DNA from: Stenotrophomonas sp. Marseille-Q4652
GTDB lineage: Bacteria > Pseudomonadota > Gammaproteobacteria > Xanthomonadales > Xanthomonadaceae
Direction of reading: 5' to 3'
Assembly: GCF_916618915.1 (NCBI RefSeq)
Contig: NZ_CAKAKE010000001.1
Location: 2,835,001-2,899,000 of the forward strand
DNA: 64,000 nucleotides
In this document: one piece after another, positions 1-9,128 of the stretch
Layout: the number at the start of each line of letters is the position of its first letter
Position numbering within the stretch: the stretch's first letter is position 1
The notes under the pieces: generated by a model
Seen by the model: the letters and a program-made list of their open reading frames with translations, nothing else
Databases searched by the model: none
What the model was told of the DNA's origin: nothing
Position numbers and translations under genes: made by a program

Positions 1-57
1 TTCCTCCGGGGCAGTCCCGATTATGGCCCCGTCGCCGGGGGTTGGAGTGGGGGCGCG

Positions 58-69
58 TAGAATCCACCC
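58..69 (+). promoter_or_regulatory. -10 element of polA, probably leaderless
   Basis: TAGAAT at 58-63 lies only 6 bases before the polA ATG at 70, which would place the transcript start at or next to the start codon. The bases just before the ATG (CCACCC) contain no Shine-Dalgarno sequence. No convincing -35 was found at the usual distance. Leaderless transcription is inferred from the spacing. Confidence 0.45.
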
Positions 70-2838
70 ATGAGCAGATTAGTCCTGATTGACGGTTCCA
101 GTTACCTCTACCGCGCTTTCCACGCGCTGCCGCCGCTGACCAACGCGGACGGCGAGCCGACCGGCGCGCTGTTCGGCGTGGTCAACATGCTGCGTGCCAC
201 GCTGAAGGAAAAACCCGACTACGTCGCCTTCGTGGTCGATGCGCCGGGCAAGACCTTCCGCGACGACATGTACGCCGAGTACAAGGCCAACCGTCCGCCC
301 ATGCCGGACGAGCTGCGCTCGCAGGTGCAGCCGATGTGCGACATCGTGCATGCGCTGGGCATCGACATCCTGCGCGTGCCCGGCGTGGAGGCCGACGACG
401 TGATCGGCACGCTGGCGCTGCGCGCCGCGGCCGACGATGTCGAGGTCACCATCTCCACCGGCGACAAGGATTTCGCGCAGCTGGTGCGCCCGGGCGTGGT
501 CCTGGTCAACACCATGACCGGCAGCCGCACCGACTCCGAGGCGGCGGTGATCGAGAAGTTCGGCGTGCGCCCGGGGCAGATCGTCGACTTTCTCGCCCTG
601 ATGGGTGATGCGGTGGACAACGTGCCGGGCGTGGAGAAGTGCGGGCCCAAGACCGCGGCCAAATGGCTGGCCGAATACAACGACCTCGACGGCGTGATCG
701 CCGCCGCGGCGACGATGAAGGGCAAGATCGGCGAGAACCTGCGCGCTGCGGTGTCGCGGCTGCCGCTCAACCGCGACCTGGTGACGATCCGCACCGACCT
801 GGAGCTGGCCGTCGGCCCGCGCGACCTGGTGCTGCGCGAGCAGGACGCGGATGCACTGCGTGGCCTGTACGCGCGCTACGGCTTCACCCAGGCGCTGCGA
901 GAGCTCGACGGCGGCGGTGCAGCGGCCCCGGCCGCCAGCGTCAGCAAACCCAGCCTGCGCGGCACCGCCGCCGGCTACGCCAAGGCCAGCGACGGGAGCG
1001 CCGAGGCGCCGGATCCGGCACTGGCGGCCAGGGGCGATTACGAGATCGTGTTCGACGACGCCCAGCTGCAGGCGTGGATCGCGCGCCTGCGCGAGGCACC
1101 GTGCTTTGCCCTGGATACCGAGACCGATGCGCTCGATGCAATGCGCGCCAACCTGGTCGGGCTGAGCGTGGCGGTGACCGCGGGCCAGGCCGCCTACATC
1201 CCGGTCGGGCACAGCTATCCCGGCGCGCCAGCGCAGCTGTCGTGCGAGCACGTGCTGGCCGCGCTCAAGCCGCTGCTGGAGGACCCGGACAAGCCCAAGC
1301 TTGGCCAGCACGGCAAGTACGACATCCATGTGCTGCGCCGCCATGGCATCACGTTGCGGGGCTACACCGACGACACCATGCTCGAAAGCTTCGTGCTCAA
1401 CTCCACCGCAACCCGCCACGACATGGATTCGCTGGCGCAGCGCTACCTCGGCTACACGACGGTGCGCTTCGAGGACGTGGCCGGCAAGGGCGCCAGGCAG
1501 CTGTCCTTCGCCCAGGTGGGCATCGACGAGGCCGGCAACTACGCGGCCGAGGATGCCGACATCACCCTGCGCCTGCACCAGGTGCTGGGTGCCAGGCTGG
1601 CCCAGGTGCCGGGCCTGCAGCAGGTCTACCGCGACATCGAGATGCCGCTGGTGCAGGTGCTGGCGCGGATCGAGGCCAACGGCGTCAGCGTGGACACGGT
1701 CGAACTGCGCCGGCAGAGCGCGGACCTGTCCGCACGCATGCTTGCCGCCCAGCAGAAGGCCACCGAACTGGCCGGGCGCACCTTCAACCTCGATTCGCCC
1801 AAGCAGCTGTGCGCGGTGCTGTTCGAGGAAATGGGCCTGCCGGCGCTGGTGAAGACGCCCAAGGGCCAGCCCTCGACCAACGAGGAGGCGCTGGAGGCGA
1901 TCGCCGACCAGCACGAGCTGCCGCGGGTGATCCTCGAGTACCGCGGCCTGGCCAAGCTGCGCAGCACCTACACCGACAAGCTGCCGGAGATGGTCAACCC
2001 GGACACCGGCCGCGTGCACACCAGCTACCACCAGTCCGGCGCCGCCACGGGCCGCCTGTCCTCGTCCGATCCGAACCTGCAGAACATCCCGATCCGCACC
2101 GAGGACGGTCGCCGCATCCGCAAGGCCTTCGTCGCCCCGCCCGGACGCAAGCTGATGGCCTGCGACTACTCGCAGATCGAGCTGCGGATCATGGCCCACC
2201 TGTCCGAGGACCCGGGCCTGATCCGCGCCTTCGAACAGGGCGCCGACGTGCACCGCGCCACGGCCGCCGAGGTGTTCGGCCGCACGCTGGAGGAAGTCAC
2301 GCCCAACGAGCGCCGCGCTGCCAAGGCGATCAACTTCGGCCTGATGTACGGCATGAGTGCGTTCGGGCTGGCCCGCAACCTCGGCATCGACCGGGGCCAG
2401 GCGCAGGATTACGTGTCGCTGTACTTCAGCCGTTACCCGGCGGTGCGTGACTTCATGGAGCGCATGCGCCAGCAGGCGCGCGAGCAGGGCTACGTGGAGA
2501 CACTGTTCGGCCGCCGGCTGTACCTGAACGACATCAACGCGCGCAACCAGGGCCTGCGTGCCGGCGCCGAACGCGCGGCGATCAATGCACCGATGCAGGG
2601 CACGGCGGCGGACATCATCAAGCGCGCCATGGTCAGCGTCGATGGCTGGCTGGCCGGGCACCGCGAGCGCGCGCTGATGATCCTGCAGGTGCACGACGAA
2701 CTGGTGTTCGAAGCCGATGCCGACTTCATCGACACGCTCAGGTCCGAGGTGGTCTCACGCATGTGCGCGGCAGCCAGCCTGCGGGTGCCGCTGGTCGTCG
2801 ACACCGGGATTGGTGACAACTGGGACGAGGCGCACTGA
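70..2838 (+). CDS. polA: DNA polymerase I
   Basis: DNA polymerase I fills gaps, removes RNA primers and proofreads during replication and repair. The 922-residue protein has the normal length and domain order. The N-terminal 5'-3' exonuclease domain spans about 1-290. The 3'-5' exonuclease domain keeps its acidic motifs: DTET near residue 349, DDTML and AAEDAD. The polymerase domain has motif A (DYSQIELRI, near 698), motif B (RRAAKAINFGLMYG) and motif C (QVHDELVFE, near 874). Because the exonuclease acids are intact, it should proofread. The start follows a -10 box with almost no leader. An sX13-like sRNA follows it, the position where enterobacteria carry Spot 42. Confidence 0.98.
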   Translation: MSRLVLIDGSSYLYRAFHALPPLTNADGEPTGALFGVVNMLRATLKEKPDYVAFVVDAPGKTFRDDMYAEYKANRPPMPDELRSQVQPMCDIVHALGIDILRVPGVEADDVIGTLALRAAADDVEVTISTGDKDFAQLVRPGVVLVNTMTGSRTDSEAAVIEKFGVRPGQIVDFLALMGDAVDNVPGVEKCGPKTAAKWLAEYNDLDGVIAAAATMKGKIGENLRAAVSRLPLNRDLVTIRTDLELAVGPRDLVLREQDADALRGLYARYGFTQALRELDGGGAAAPAASVSKPSLRGTAAGYAKASDGSAEAPDPALAARGDYEIVFDDAQLQAWIARLREAPCFALDTETDALDAMRANLVGLSVAVTAGQAAYIPVGHSYPGAPAQLSCEHVLAALKPLLEDPDKPKLGQHGKYDIHVLRRHGITLRGYTDDTMLESFVLNSTATRHDMDSLAQRYLGYTTVRFEDVAGKGARQLSFAQVGIDEAGNYAAEDADITLRLHQVLGARLAQVPGLQQVYRDIEMPLVQVLARIEANGVSVDTVELRRQSADLSARMLAAQQKATELAGRTFNLDSPKQLCAVLFEEMGLPALVKTPKGQPSTNEEALEAIADQHELPRVILEYRGLAKLRSTYTDKLPEMVNPDTGRVHTSYHQSGAATGRLSSSDPNLQNIPIRTEDGRRIRKAFVAPPGRKLMACDYSQIELRIMAHLSEDPGLIRAFEQGADVHRATAAEVFGRTLEEVTPNERRAAKAINFGLMYGMSAFGLARNLGIDRGQAQDYVSLYFSRYPAVRDFMERMRQQAREQGYVETLFGRRLYLNDINARNQGLRAGAERAAINAPMQGTAADIIKRAMVSVDGWLAGHRERALMILQVHDELVFEADADFIDTLRSEVVSRMCAAASLRVPLVVDTGIGDNWDEAH

Positions 2839-3027
2839 GCGACGCCCAGCGTCAACTTCACACCCTGAAAGGACGTGAAAACGACCCCGTTGGAACGTTG
2901 CATCACACTTATGCGTGTTCAGTTACCACAACACGCGACGGGCATGAATCCGCCATAAATCCTGCTGGTTCGCTGAGCGATTTCTTCACGAATCATCAAT
3001 GTAGGAAGTGGTGTTATAGGCCCCGAC

Positions 3028-3148
3028 GGACGCAACGTCTGTCGCGGATCTCTCCCATCCCCTAGAGCAGATCTGGAACGGAAGCTCCTCCCCAAGTTTC
3101 CGTTCCCCGGCCCCGTCGACCCCCCCCTGGTCGCCGGGGCTTTTTTTT
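3028..3148 (+). ncRNA. sX13: sX13-like small RNA with C-rich loops
   Basis: This looks like the Xanthomonas sRNA sX13, a virulence regulator of about 115 nt that is encoded just after polA. Three hairpins are visible. The first (about 3046-3074) pairs GATCTCTC with GAG-C-AGATC around a loop containing CATCCCC. The second (3075-3106) pairs GGAACGGAA with TTCCGTTCC around CTCCTCCCC. The third is the terminator, with a loop of seven C. The family pairs C-rich loops with G-rich motifs near target start codons. TTATAG at 3014-3019 is a plausible -10. The 5' end is inferred; the 3' end is the T run. Confidence 0.85.
3110..3148 (+). terminator. Rho-independent terminator of the sX13-like RNA
   Basis: GCCCCGTCGAC (3110-3120) pairs with GTCGCCGGGGC (3130-3140) with one internal mismatch, around a C-rich 9-nt loop, followed by eight T. 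The T run is also flanked by CCGGGGC and GCCCCGG, so an alternative hairpin with the T run as its loop is possible. Confidence 0.93.
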
Positions 3149-3261
3149 GCCCCGGCTATACCCCTGATCCGTGTTGCCGACTGCAGCGATCGCTGCATGG
3201 ATGCGGCTGGCACGTGTGCTGCCGGAGTCCGTTCAAGAGGCGGTACGTCCGCGGCGCGCTC

Positions 3262-3280
3262 AACCGGCCACGGGCCGGTT
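3262..3280 (-). terminator. hairpin at the end of hemF
   Basis: AACCGGCC and GGCCGGTT form a perfect 8-bp stem with a 3-nt loop. It touches the hemF stop codon and lacks a clear T run on the minus strand, so it may only protect the 3' end. Confidence 0.5.
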
Positions 3281-4179
3281 CAGTCCAGCCACTCGCGCGG
3301 GACAAGGTAGCTGGCCAGGCGCGCTTCGGCGCTGTCGGCGTCGGGCTGGAAGCCGTACTCCCAGCGCACCCGCGGCGGCAGGCTCATCAGGATGCTCTCG
3401 CTGCGGCCGCCGCTCTGCAGGCCGAACAGGGTGCCGCGGTCGTAGACCAGGTTGAACTCCACGTAGCGGCCGCGCCGGTACAGCTGGAACTCGCGCTCGC
3501 GCTCGCTGTACGGCGTGTCCTTGCGACGTTCGACGATCGGCAGGTAGGCGTCGAGGAAGCCATCGCCGACCGCCCGCAGGTAGGCGAAGTCGGTCTCGAA
3601 GTCGCCATGCAGGTCATCGAAGAACAGTCCGCCCACGCCGCGGGTCTCGTTGCGGTGCTTGAGGAAGAAGTATTCGTCGCACCAGCGCTTGTGCTCGGCA
3701 TAGCGGGTCGGGCCGAACGGCGCGCACAGCTGCGCGGCGGTGTGGTGCCAGTGGCGCACGTCCTCGTCGAACGGATAGAACGGGGTCAGGTCGAAGCCGC
3801 CGCCGAACCACGACGCCACGTGCTGCCCGTCGCGCTCGGCGCGGAAGTAGCGCACGTTGGCGTGGGTGGTGGGCAGGTAGGGATTGCGGGGGTGAAACAC
3901 CAGCGATACGCCGGTGGCGCGCCACGAGGCGCCAGCCAGTTCCGGGCGGTTGGCCGAGGCCGAGGGCGGCAGGCGGGTGCCGGAGACGTCGGAGAAGCCG
4001 ATGCCGGCCTGTTCGAACACGGCGCCGTCGCGCAGCACGCGGGTACGGCCGCCGCCGCCCTCCGGGCGCTGCCAGGCATCCTCGACGAAGCGGGCCTGGC
4101 CGTCGGCCTGTTCGATGGCGGCGCAGATGCGGTCCTGCAGGTCGGTGAGGTAGGTACGGACGCGGTCGAATTCAGTCAT
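3280..4179 (-). CDS. hemF: oxygen-dependent coproporphyrinogen III oxidase
   Basis: HemF oxidatively decarboxylates two propionate side chains of coproporphyrinogen III to give protoporphyrinogen IX in aerobic haem synthesis. The 299-residue length equals that of E. coli HemF. The family signature is present: [17 protein letters not shown] near residues 110-130, then a CDEYFF/KHRNE segment and [14 protein letters not shown]. The gene runs leftward and stands 36 bases downstream of a separate three-gene operon. The start at 4179 gives [11 protein letters not shown], matching the usual short N-terminus. Confidence 0.97.
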   Translation of the reverse strand: MTEFDRVRTYLTDLQDRICAAIEQADGQARFVEDAWQRPEGGGGRTRVLRDGAVFEQAGIGFSDVSGTRLPPSASANRPELAGASWRATGVSLVFHPRNPYLPTTHANVRYFRAERDGQHVASWFGGGFDLTPFYPFDEDVRHWHHTAAQLCAPFGPTRYAEHKRWCDEYFFLKHRNETRGVGGLFFDDLHGDFETDFAYLRAVGDGFLDAYLPIVERRKDTPYSEREREFQLYRRGRYVEFNLVYDRGTLFGLQSGGRSESILMSLPPRVRWEYGFQPDADSAEARLASYLVPREWLD

Positions 4180-4215
4180 GCCGCTACTTTAGCGCAGGGG
4201 CCTGCCGGTGCCGGC

Positions 4216-4806
4216 TCAGGCGCCGAACAGCTGGCGTACTTCGGCGCGCCGCAGCCTGACCACCAGCCATGCATGCAGGGCGGCGAAGGCCACCGAGGTG
4301 GCCGCGGCGGTGAGCAGGCAGGCCCAGCGGCTGAACTGCATCTGCGCGAGCAGATCGCGACCTTCCGCCGTTCCGGCCAGGTCCTCCGGCAGCAAAGCCA
4401 GCAGCCCACTGAATAAACAATCGACCAGGGGCAGGCTGGCAAAGTTGAACACGCCCACCACCACGAGGGCGGCGATGAATCCCTGCCGGCCCCATTCGCG
4501 GTACCTGAGCAGGCTCCAGCACACCACCATGAACACCAGCGTGAGCAGCAGCATCGCCCAGCTGAGGGCGACTGCGTGGTCCAGCAGCCACCGCAGGCCG
4601 GTCGAAGGCGGCAGGCCGATCCGCTGCAGCCAGGGCCCGAAGTCCAGATGCTCCAGCAGCAGGACGACCGCGAGCTGGCCAACGCAGTACACCAGCATCA
4701 GCCCGCCCATGATCAGTGACATGCGGGCGGTGGCGTCGACGAACCCCTGCGCCGGGTTCTTCGCGGGGGACGCCGGCAGGCCACCGGGTAGCGGCGGACG
4801 GCTCAT
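4216..4806 (-). CDS. conserved membrane protein of unknown function
   Basis: This 196-residue protein has about four hydrophobic segments: SLIMGGLMLVYCVGQLAVVL, a leucine-rich segment ending FMVVCW, FIAALVVVGVFNFASLPLV, and a C-terminal TAAATSVAFAALHAWLVV. I do not recognise a named family. The ATG at 4806 overlaps the NUDIX stop as ATGA, so the two are translationally coupled and it is the last gene of the S9 peptidase - NUDIX operon. No catalytic motif was seen. Confidence 0.75.
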   Translation of the reverse strand: MSRPPLPGGLPASPAKNPAQGFVDATARMSLIMGGLMLVYCVGQLAVVLLLEHLDFGPWLQRIGLPPSTGLRWLLDHAVALSWAMLLLTLVFMVVCWSLLRYREWGRQGFIAALVVVGVFNFASLPLVDCLFSGLLALLPEDLAGTAEGRDLLAQMQFSRWACLLTAAATSVAFAALHAWLVVRLRRAEVRQLFGA

Positions 4807-5237
4807 GCCGGGGTCCTGTCGGGGCGTGCGGCCAGGGCCGCCACCGCTGCCGGCAGGATATGGCGCTCGCTCAGCGGTGCCAGCGCCACGCCATGCGGCG
4901 GTTGCAGCGGGATCCAGGCCAGCTCGGCGATCTCGGCCTGCGCCTGCGCGGTACCTTGGACCTGGACCAGGAAGGCCTCGCCGCGCACGCGGCGGCCACT
5001 CTCGTTGACTGCCTTGTCCTCGAACAGGCCCAGCCACTGCGCACTGTCGGCGACCATCTGCACGCCCAGCTCCTCGTGCAACTCGCGGGCCAGCGTGGCC
5101 AGTGCATCCTCCCCCGGCTCGCGCTTGCCGCCGGGCTGGATGAAGCTGGTCGAGCCCTGCTTGCGTACCACCAGCACCTGGTCGCCGCCGCGGGTGATCA
5201 CCGCGGTGACGATCTCGATCGCCGGTGCGGCGCTCAT
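4803..5237 (-). CDS. NUDIX hydrolase
   Basis: A 144-residue NUDIX-fold hydrolase that should cleave a nucleoside diphosphate-linked substrate. The Nudix box is visible around residues 37-60 as GGKREPGED followed by ARELHEELGV, matching GX5EX7REUXEEXGU. The length fits a single-domain MutT-like enzyme; the substrate cannot be told from sequence. Its ATG overlaps the stop of the upstream S9 peptidase (ATGA) and its own stop overlaps the next start, so three genes form one coupled operon. Confidence 0.92.
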   Translation of the reverse strand: MSAAPAIEIVTAVITRGGDQVLVVRKQGSTSFIQPGGKREPGEDALATLARELHEELGVQMVADSAQWLGLFEDKAVNESGRRVRGEAFLVQVQGTAQAQAEIAELAWIPLQPPHGVALAPLSERHILPAAVAALAARPDRTPA

Positions 5238-7600
5238 TTGAGGGTGTCCTCGAACAGTTTGAGGATGCGCTTGTACTGGTCCAGCCAGGAGTCGGCGCGG
5301 ATGTAGCCGTGGCGCTCCAGCGGGTACGGGGCAATCGACCAGTTGTCCTTGCGCAGCTCGATCAGGCGCTGGGTCATGTTGATCGAGTCCTGGAAGAACA
5401 CGTTGTCATCCATCATCCCGTGCGCGATCAGCAGGTTGTCCTGCAGGCCCTGCGCATATCCGATCGGCGAGGAGACGCGGTAGGCCTCCGGGTCGATGTC
5501 CGGGGTGTTGAGGATGTTGCTGGTGTACTCGTGGTTGTAGTGCATCCAGTCGCCGACCGGGCGCAGCGCGGCCCCGGCCTTGAAGGTGCCGGGCTGGCGG
5601 AACAGCGCCATGAAGGTCATGAAGCCGCCGTAGGAGCCGCCGTAGATGCCAGCGCGCTCGCGGTCACCCTGCCTGTGCTCGACCAGCCAGTCCAGGCCGT
5701 CCAGGTAATCCTCCAGCTCCGGGTGTCCCATGTTGCGGTACACCGCGGTACGCCAGTTGCGCCCATAGCCCTCGCTGCCGCGGAAGTCCATGTCCAGCAC
5801 GATGTAGCCCTTCTGCACCAGCAGGTTGTGGAACATCTGCTCGCGGAAATAGTTGGGGTAGCGCTGGTGCACGTTCTGCAGGTAGCCGGCGCCGTGCACG
5901 AACATCACGATCGGGTACTGCCTGCCCGGTTCCAGCGTTTCCGGGCCGTAGTACTTGGCCCAGACATGGCCGGCGCCGTGCTTCGAAGGCACCTTGACCA
6001 GCTGCGGGGCGATCCATTCGCGCGCCTTGAACTCGGCGCTGCGGGTGTCGGTCAGCACCCGGGCCTGGCCGCCGGCCGCCGGCACCACCGCCAGCTGCGG
6101 CGGCAGGTAGGCGCTGCCGTAGCGCACCAGCAGCTGCTGGCCATCGGGCGACAGGCTGAAATCCTCCACGCCGTCCAGCGCGGTGACCTCGGCGACCTTG
6201 CCGCCGCCGGCATCGACCGTGCAGACCTCGTAGTCCACCGGCGCCTGCAGGTTGCACAGGAAGTAGAAGCCGTTGCCGTCGGCGCGCTGCACCACCGAGG
6301 AAGCTTCCCAGTTGCCGCCGGTCAGCGCCCTGGCCTTGCTGCCCGGGGCGGTGGTGTACAGGTGCGAGTAGCCGGACTCCTCGCTCAGCAGCCACAGCGT
6401 GCGGCCGTCGGCCATCCAGCCGAAATCGTTGAAGTTCCAGTTGATCCACGCCGGATCGGTCAGCCGGTGGCGGGTCTCGAGCTTGCCGGCGGTGTCGATG
6501 CTGACCAGCCAGCGGTCCTTGTTGTCGACCGCGCGCAGCATCACCGCCGCGCTGCTGCCGTCTCGGTTCCACTGCAGCGAGTCCTGGCCGCGGCCGCCGA
6601 GCAGCTGCACGGGGCGGTTGCCCTTGAGCGGTTCCTTGCCGGCGGCCTTGCGCAGCGCTGCCAGTGGATCGGTGGCGATGCCGGGCAGGGTGTCGAGCTT
6701 GAGCTCGGTGGCCTTGCCTTCGACAGAATCCACCAGCCACAGCGTGTGCGGCTCGGGCGCGTTGCGGCCGACGCGGGTGCGGGTGTCCTCGGTTTCCTCG
6801 TAGCCGGATTCGGTCACATACAGCGGCATCTTGCCGCCGCGGCCTCCCTCGTAGCCCTTGGGCTTGGTGACCACGACCAGGTGGCGGGCATCGGGCGAGA
6901 GCGCGCTCTGCACGATCTCCACGCCGGCACCGAGATAGACCGGCGCGGTGGCGCGGGTCGGGTCGGCACGGCGCCAGCTTTCCTCCTGCGTGCGCAGCGC
7001 CTCGCGCTGGTCGCGGTCGCGGCGCAGGGTCTCGATCGTGCGCAGCTGCTGCTCGCGCAGCTCGTCGGCCTTGGGCGGGTCGGCCGGGTTGTTCTCCGCC
7101 TTTAGCGTGGCCACGCGGGTGATGCCGTTGGCGGCGGTCCAGTGGAACCAGTCCTGGCCCACGCGCCAGGTCACGCCGCCATCGCGGGCAAAGCCCACCG
7201 CGGCGGCCTTCTCGGTGCCGCGGGTGAGCTGGGTCAGCGCGCCGCTGCGCAGGTCGCGCACGAACACGTCGCCGTTGCGGACGAAGGCGGTGCGCTGGCG
7301 GGCGGCGTCGAACACCGGGTTGGCCACGTCCAGGGTGCCGCGCTGGTCGTCGGCGACCTGCTGGGCGATGCCGCCGGCGACGGGCTGGCGGAAGGTGTCG
7401 CGCACCGGGCTGCCCTTGCGCTTGAGCTTGTACTCAACCTGCTGGCTGTTCCACGACCACCAGGCGCTTTCCACCGGCGGACCGATCCAGTCCGGGTCGG
7501 CCATGGCCTGTTCGATGGTGATCGGCGTCGGTGCGGCAATGGCGGCATCGGCGGCGAGGGCGGCGAACATCAGCAACGGCAGGCAGGACAGGCGGGACAT
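5234..7600 (-). CDS. secreted S9 family prolyl oligopeptidase (DPP IV type)
   Basis: A secreted serine peptidase expected to release dipeptides or cleave after proline in the periplasm. The start at 7600 was chosen because it gives a clean signal peptide (MSRLSCLPLLMFAALAADA, cleavage near AIAA). A beta-propeller region spans about 40-500, with a WSWNSQQVEYK start and repeated WxxDGxxL blades. The C-terminal alpha/beta hydrolase keeps the triad: Ser in GGSYGG near 656, Asp in DDNVFF near 731 and His in ERHGYI near 764. An upstream in-frame start would add 21 unconvincing residues. It leads the NUDIX operon. A second S9 peptidase begins at 63566. Confidence 0.93.
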   Translation of the reverse strand: MSRLSCLPLLMFAALAADAAIAAPTPITIEQAMADPDWIGPPVESAWWSWNSQQVEYKLKRKGSPVRDTFRQPVAGGIAQQVADDQRGTLDVANPVFDAARQRTAFVRNGDVFVRDLRSGALTQLTRGTEKAAAVGFARDGGVTWRVGQDWFHWTAANGITRVATLKAENNPADPPKADELREQQLRTIETLRRDRDQREALRTQEESWRRADPTRATAPVYLGAGVEIVQSALSPDARHLVVVTKPKGYEGGRGGKMPLYVTESGYEETEDTRTRVGRNAPEPHTLWLVDSVEGKATELKLDTLPGIATDPLAALRKAAGKEPLKGNRPVQLLGGRGQDSLQWNRDGSSAAVMLRAVDNKDRWLVSIDTAGKLETRHRLTDPAWINWNFNDFGWMADGRTLWLLSEESGYSHLYTTAPGSKARALTGGNWEASSVVQRADGNGFYFLCNLQAPVDYEVCTVDAGGGKVAEVTALDGVEDFSLSPDGQQLLVRYGSAYLPPQLAVVPAAGGQARVLTDTRSAEFKAREWIAPQLVKVPSKHGAGHVWAKYYGPETLEPGRQYPIVMFVHGAGYLQNVHQRYPNYFREQMFHNLLVQKGYIVLDMDFRGSEGYGRNWRTAVYRNMGHPELEDYLDGLDWLVEHRQGDRERAGIYGGSYGGFMTFMALFRQPGTFKAGAALRPVGDWMHYNHEYTSNILNTPDIDPEAYRVSSPIGYAQGLQDNLLIAHGMMDDNVFFQDSINMTQRLIELRKDNWSIAPYPLERHGYIRADSWLDQYKRILKLFEDTLK

Positions 7601-7757
7601 GGGCGATACCGGTTGGAAAACCGGGCAAGCGTAGCAGTCCGCTCCCGCCCGGGGCTGGGCCACAGGTCATGGCGCGGGTTGTCAGGGCTGGCGGGCATCT
7701 TCACGATAGGCGCCCGGCGCCGTGGCGCTGCCCCTCTGCCCAGGAGATTCCGCACGC

Positions 7758-9101
7758 ATGTCCGCCGCCCCCGACGCTTCCGCCGAGTACCTGCCGCTGG
7801 CGATGGGTGACCCCGGGCGCGTGCTGGCCGTGCAGCCGGCCGGCAACATCGACCTGGCCACCTTCGTGCGCCACGTGCATGGCGTTGCCGCGCTGCTGCC
7901 GGAGGGCGAACACGCGATCAACCTGTGCGAGGACCGCTACCGATTTCTGGTCGGTTTCTGTGCGGTGGCACTGCGCGGGCAGGTGACCCTGCTGCCGCCC
8001 TCGCACGCACCGGCCATGGTCGAGGACGTGCGCTGCTGTTATCCGCGTACCTGGTGCCTGAGCGATGCCGCCGTGGACGCCGGCCCGGCAGAGGTGGTGG
8101 TGATGCCGGACGAGCTGCCCGAAGCCGATGGCCCGATGTCGTTCGTGCATCCGGCCCAGCTGGTGGTGATCGGCTTCACTTCCGGCAGCACCGGCACGCC
8201 CAGCGCCAATGCCAAGACCTGGGGCGCGTTCGTGGCCAGCACCGGCCAGAACCTGTCCGCCCTGCGCGACCTGTGGGGCGATGCCCTGCCGGGCATCGTG
8301 GCGACCGTACCGCCGCAGCACATGTACGGCATGGAGCTGTCGGTGCTGTTTCCGCTGCTGGCGCCGGCGCGCATCCACGCCGGGCGCCCGTTCTTCCCCG
8401 AGGACGTGGCCACCGCGCTGGCGCAGACGCCCGCCCCGCGACTGCTGGTGACCACGCCGGTGCATCTGCGCGCGCTGGTGAACTCGGGCGTGGACCTGCC
8501 GGCCCTGGCCGGCATCGTCACCGCCACCGCGCCGTTGCAGCAGGAACTCGCCGCCGCGGCCGAACAGCGCTTTGCCACCGAGGTGCGCGAGATGTTCGGC
8601 TCCACCGAGACCTGCATCTTCGCCCGCCGACGCACCGCGCGGGACACCGCGTGGACGCTGCTGCCCGGCGTGCGCCTGCAACCGCGTGCCGATGGCACCG
8701 CGGTGCAGGCGCCGCACCTGGCCGCGCCGGTGGTGCTGGCCGACCTGATGGAGCCGTCCGCGGACGGGACCTCGTTCACCCTGCTGGGGCGGCGCGCGGA
8801 CCTGCTGGAAATCGCCGGCAAACGGGCGTCGCTGGGCGACCTGACCCGGCGCGTGCTGGCGATCGAGGGGGTGGAGGACGCGGCCCTGGTGCAACTGCAA
8901 CCCGAGCCGGGCCACATGGTCGGCCGCCTGGCCGCCCTGGTGGTGGCGCCGACGCTGGACGAAGCGCAGATCCTGCAGGCGTTGCGCCCGGCGATGGACC
9001 CGGTGTTCCTGCCGCGCCCGCTGCGCAAGGTCGAGGCCCTGCCGCGCAACGAGACCGGCAAGCTGCCGCGCGACCAGCTGCTGGCGCTGCTGCGCGACTG
9101 A
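7758..9101 (+). CDS. xanA2: 3-hydroxybenzoate:ACP ligase (AMP-dependent synthetase)
   Basis: Expected to activate the aryl starter (3-hydroxybenzoate) with ATP and load it on the cluster ACP, the first committed step of xanthomonadin synthesis (ApeH in aryl polyene nomenclature). The 447-residue protein has the adenylate-forming motifs: TSGSTGTPSANAK, MFGSTETCIFARR, GRRADLLEIAGKR and the C-terminal lysine in NETGKLPRD. The ATG at 7758 follows AGGAG by about ten bases. It converges with the chorismatase that makes its substrate, and the xanA2-xanB2-ACP order matches the Xanthomonas pig cluster as I recall it. Confidence 0.9.
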   Translation: MSAAPDASAEYLPLAMGDPGRVLAVQPAGNIDLATFVRHVHGVAALLPEGEHAINLCEDRYRFLVGFCAVALRGQVTLLPPSHAPAMVEDVRCCYPRTWCLSDAAVDAGPAEVVVMPDELPEADGPMSFVHPAQLVVIGFTSGSTGTPSANAKTWGAFVASTGQNLSALRDLWGDALPGIVATVPPQHMYGMELSVLFPLLAPARIHAGRPFFPEDVATALAQTPAPRLLVTTPVHLRALVNSGVDLPALAGIVTATAPLQQELAAAAEQRFATEVREMFGSTETCIFARRRTARDTAWTLLPGVRLQPRADGTAVQAPHLAAPVVLADLMEPSADGTSFTLLGRRADLLEIAGKRASLGDLTRRVLAIEGVEDAALVQLQPEPGHMVGRLAALVVAPTLDEAQILQALRPAMDPVFLPRPLRKVEALPRNETGKLPRDQLLALLRD

Positions 9102-9102
9102 G

Positions 9103-9124
9103 CGGCCGGCGTCAGCGCCGGCCG
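9103..9124. terminator. hairpin between convergent xanA2 and xanB2
   Basis: CGGCCGGCG (9103-9111) pairs perfectly with CGCCGGCCG (9116-9124) around a 4-nt loop, in the 27-base gap between two convergent genes. It would act on both strands. There is no T run. Confidence 0.5.
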
Positions 9125-9128
9125 GTGG

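Noticed and set aside
79..2694. 871-codon frame on the strand opposite polA
   Set aside because: It is a shadow of the polA codon pattern with no family resemblance; polA motifs are all intact on the plus strand.
3214..4416. 400-codon plus-strand frame over hemF
   Set aside because: Antisense shadow of hemF with repetitive Ala/Gly/Val/Gln composition.
4216..5334. 372-codon leftward frame read as one protein
   Set aside because: Only its last 196 codons look like protein (the membrane protein starting at 4806); the rest is an off-frame reading of the NUDIX gene.
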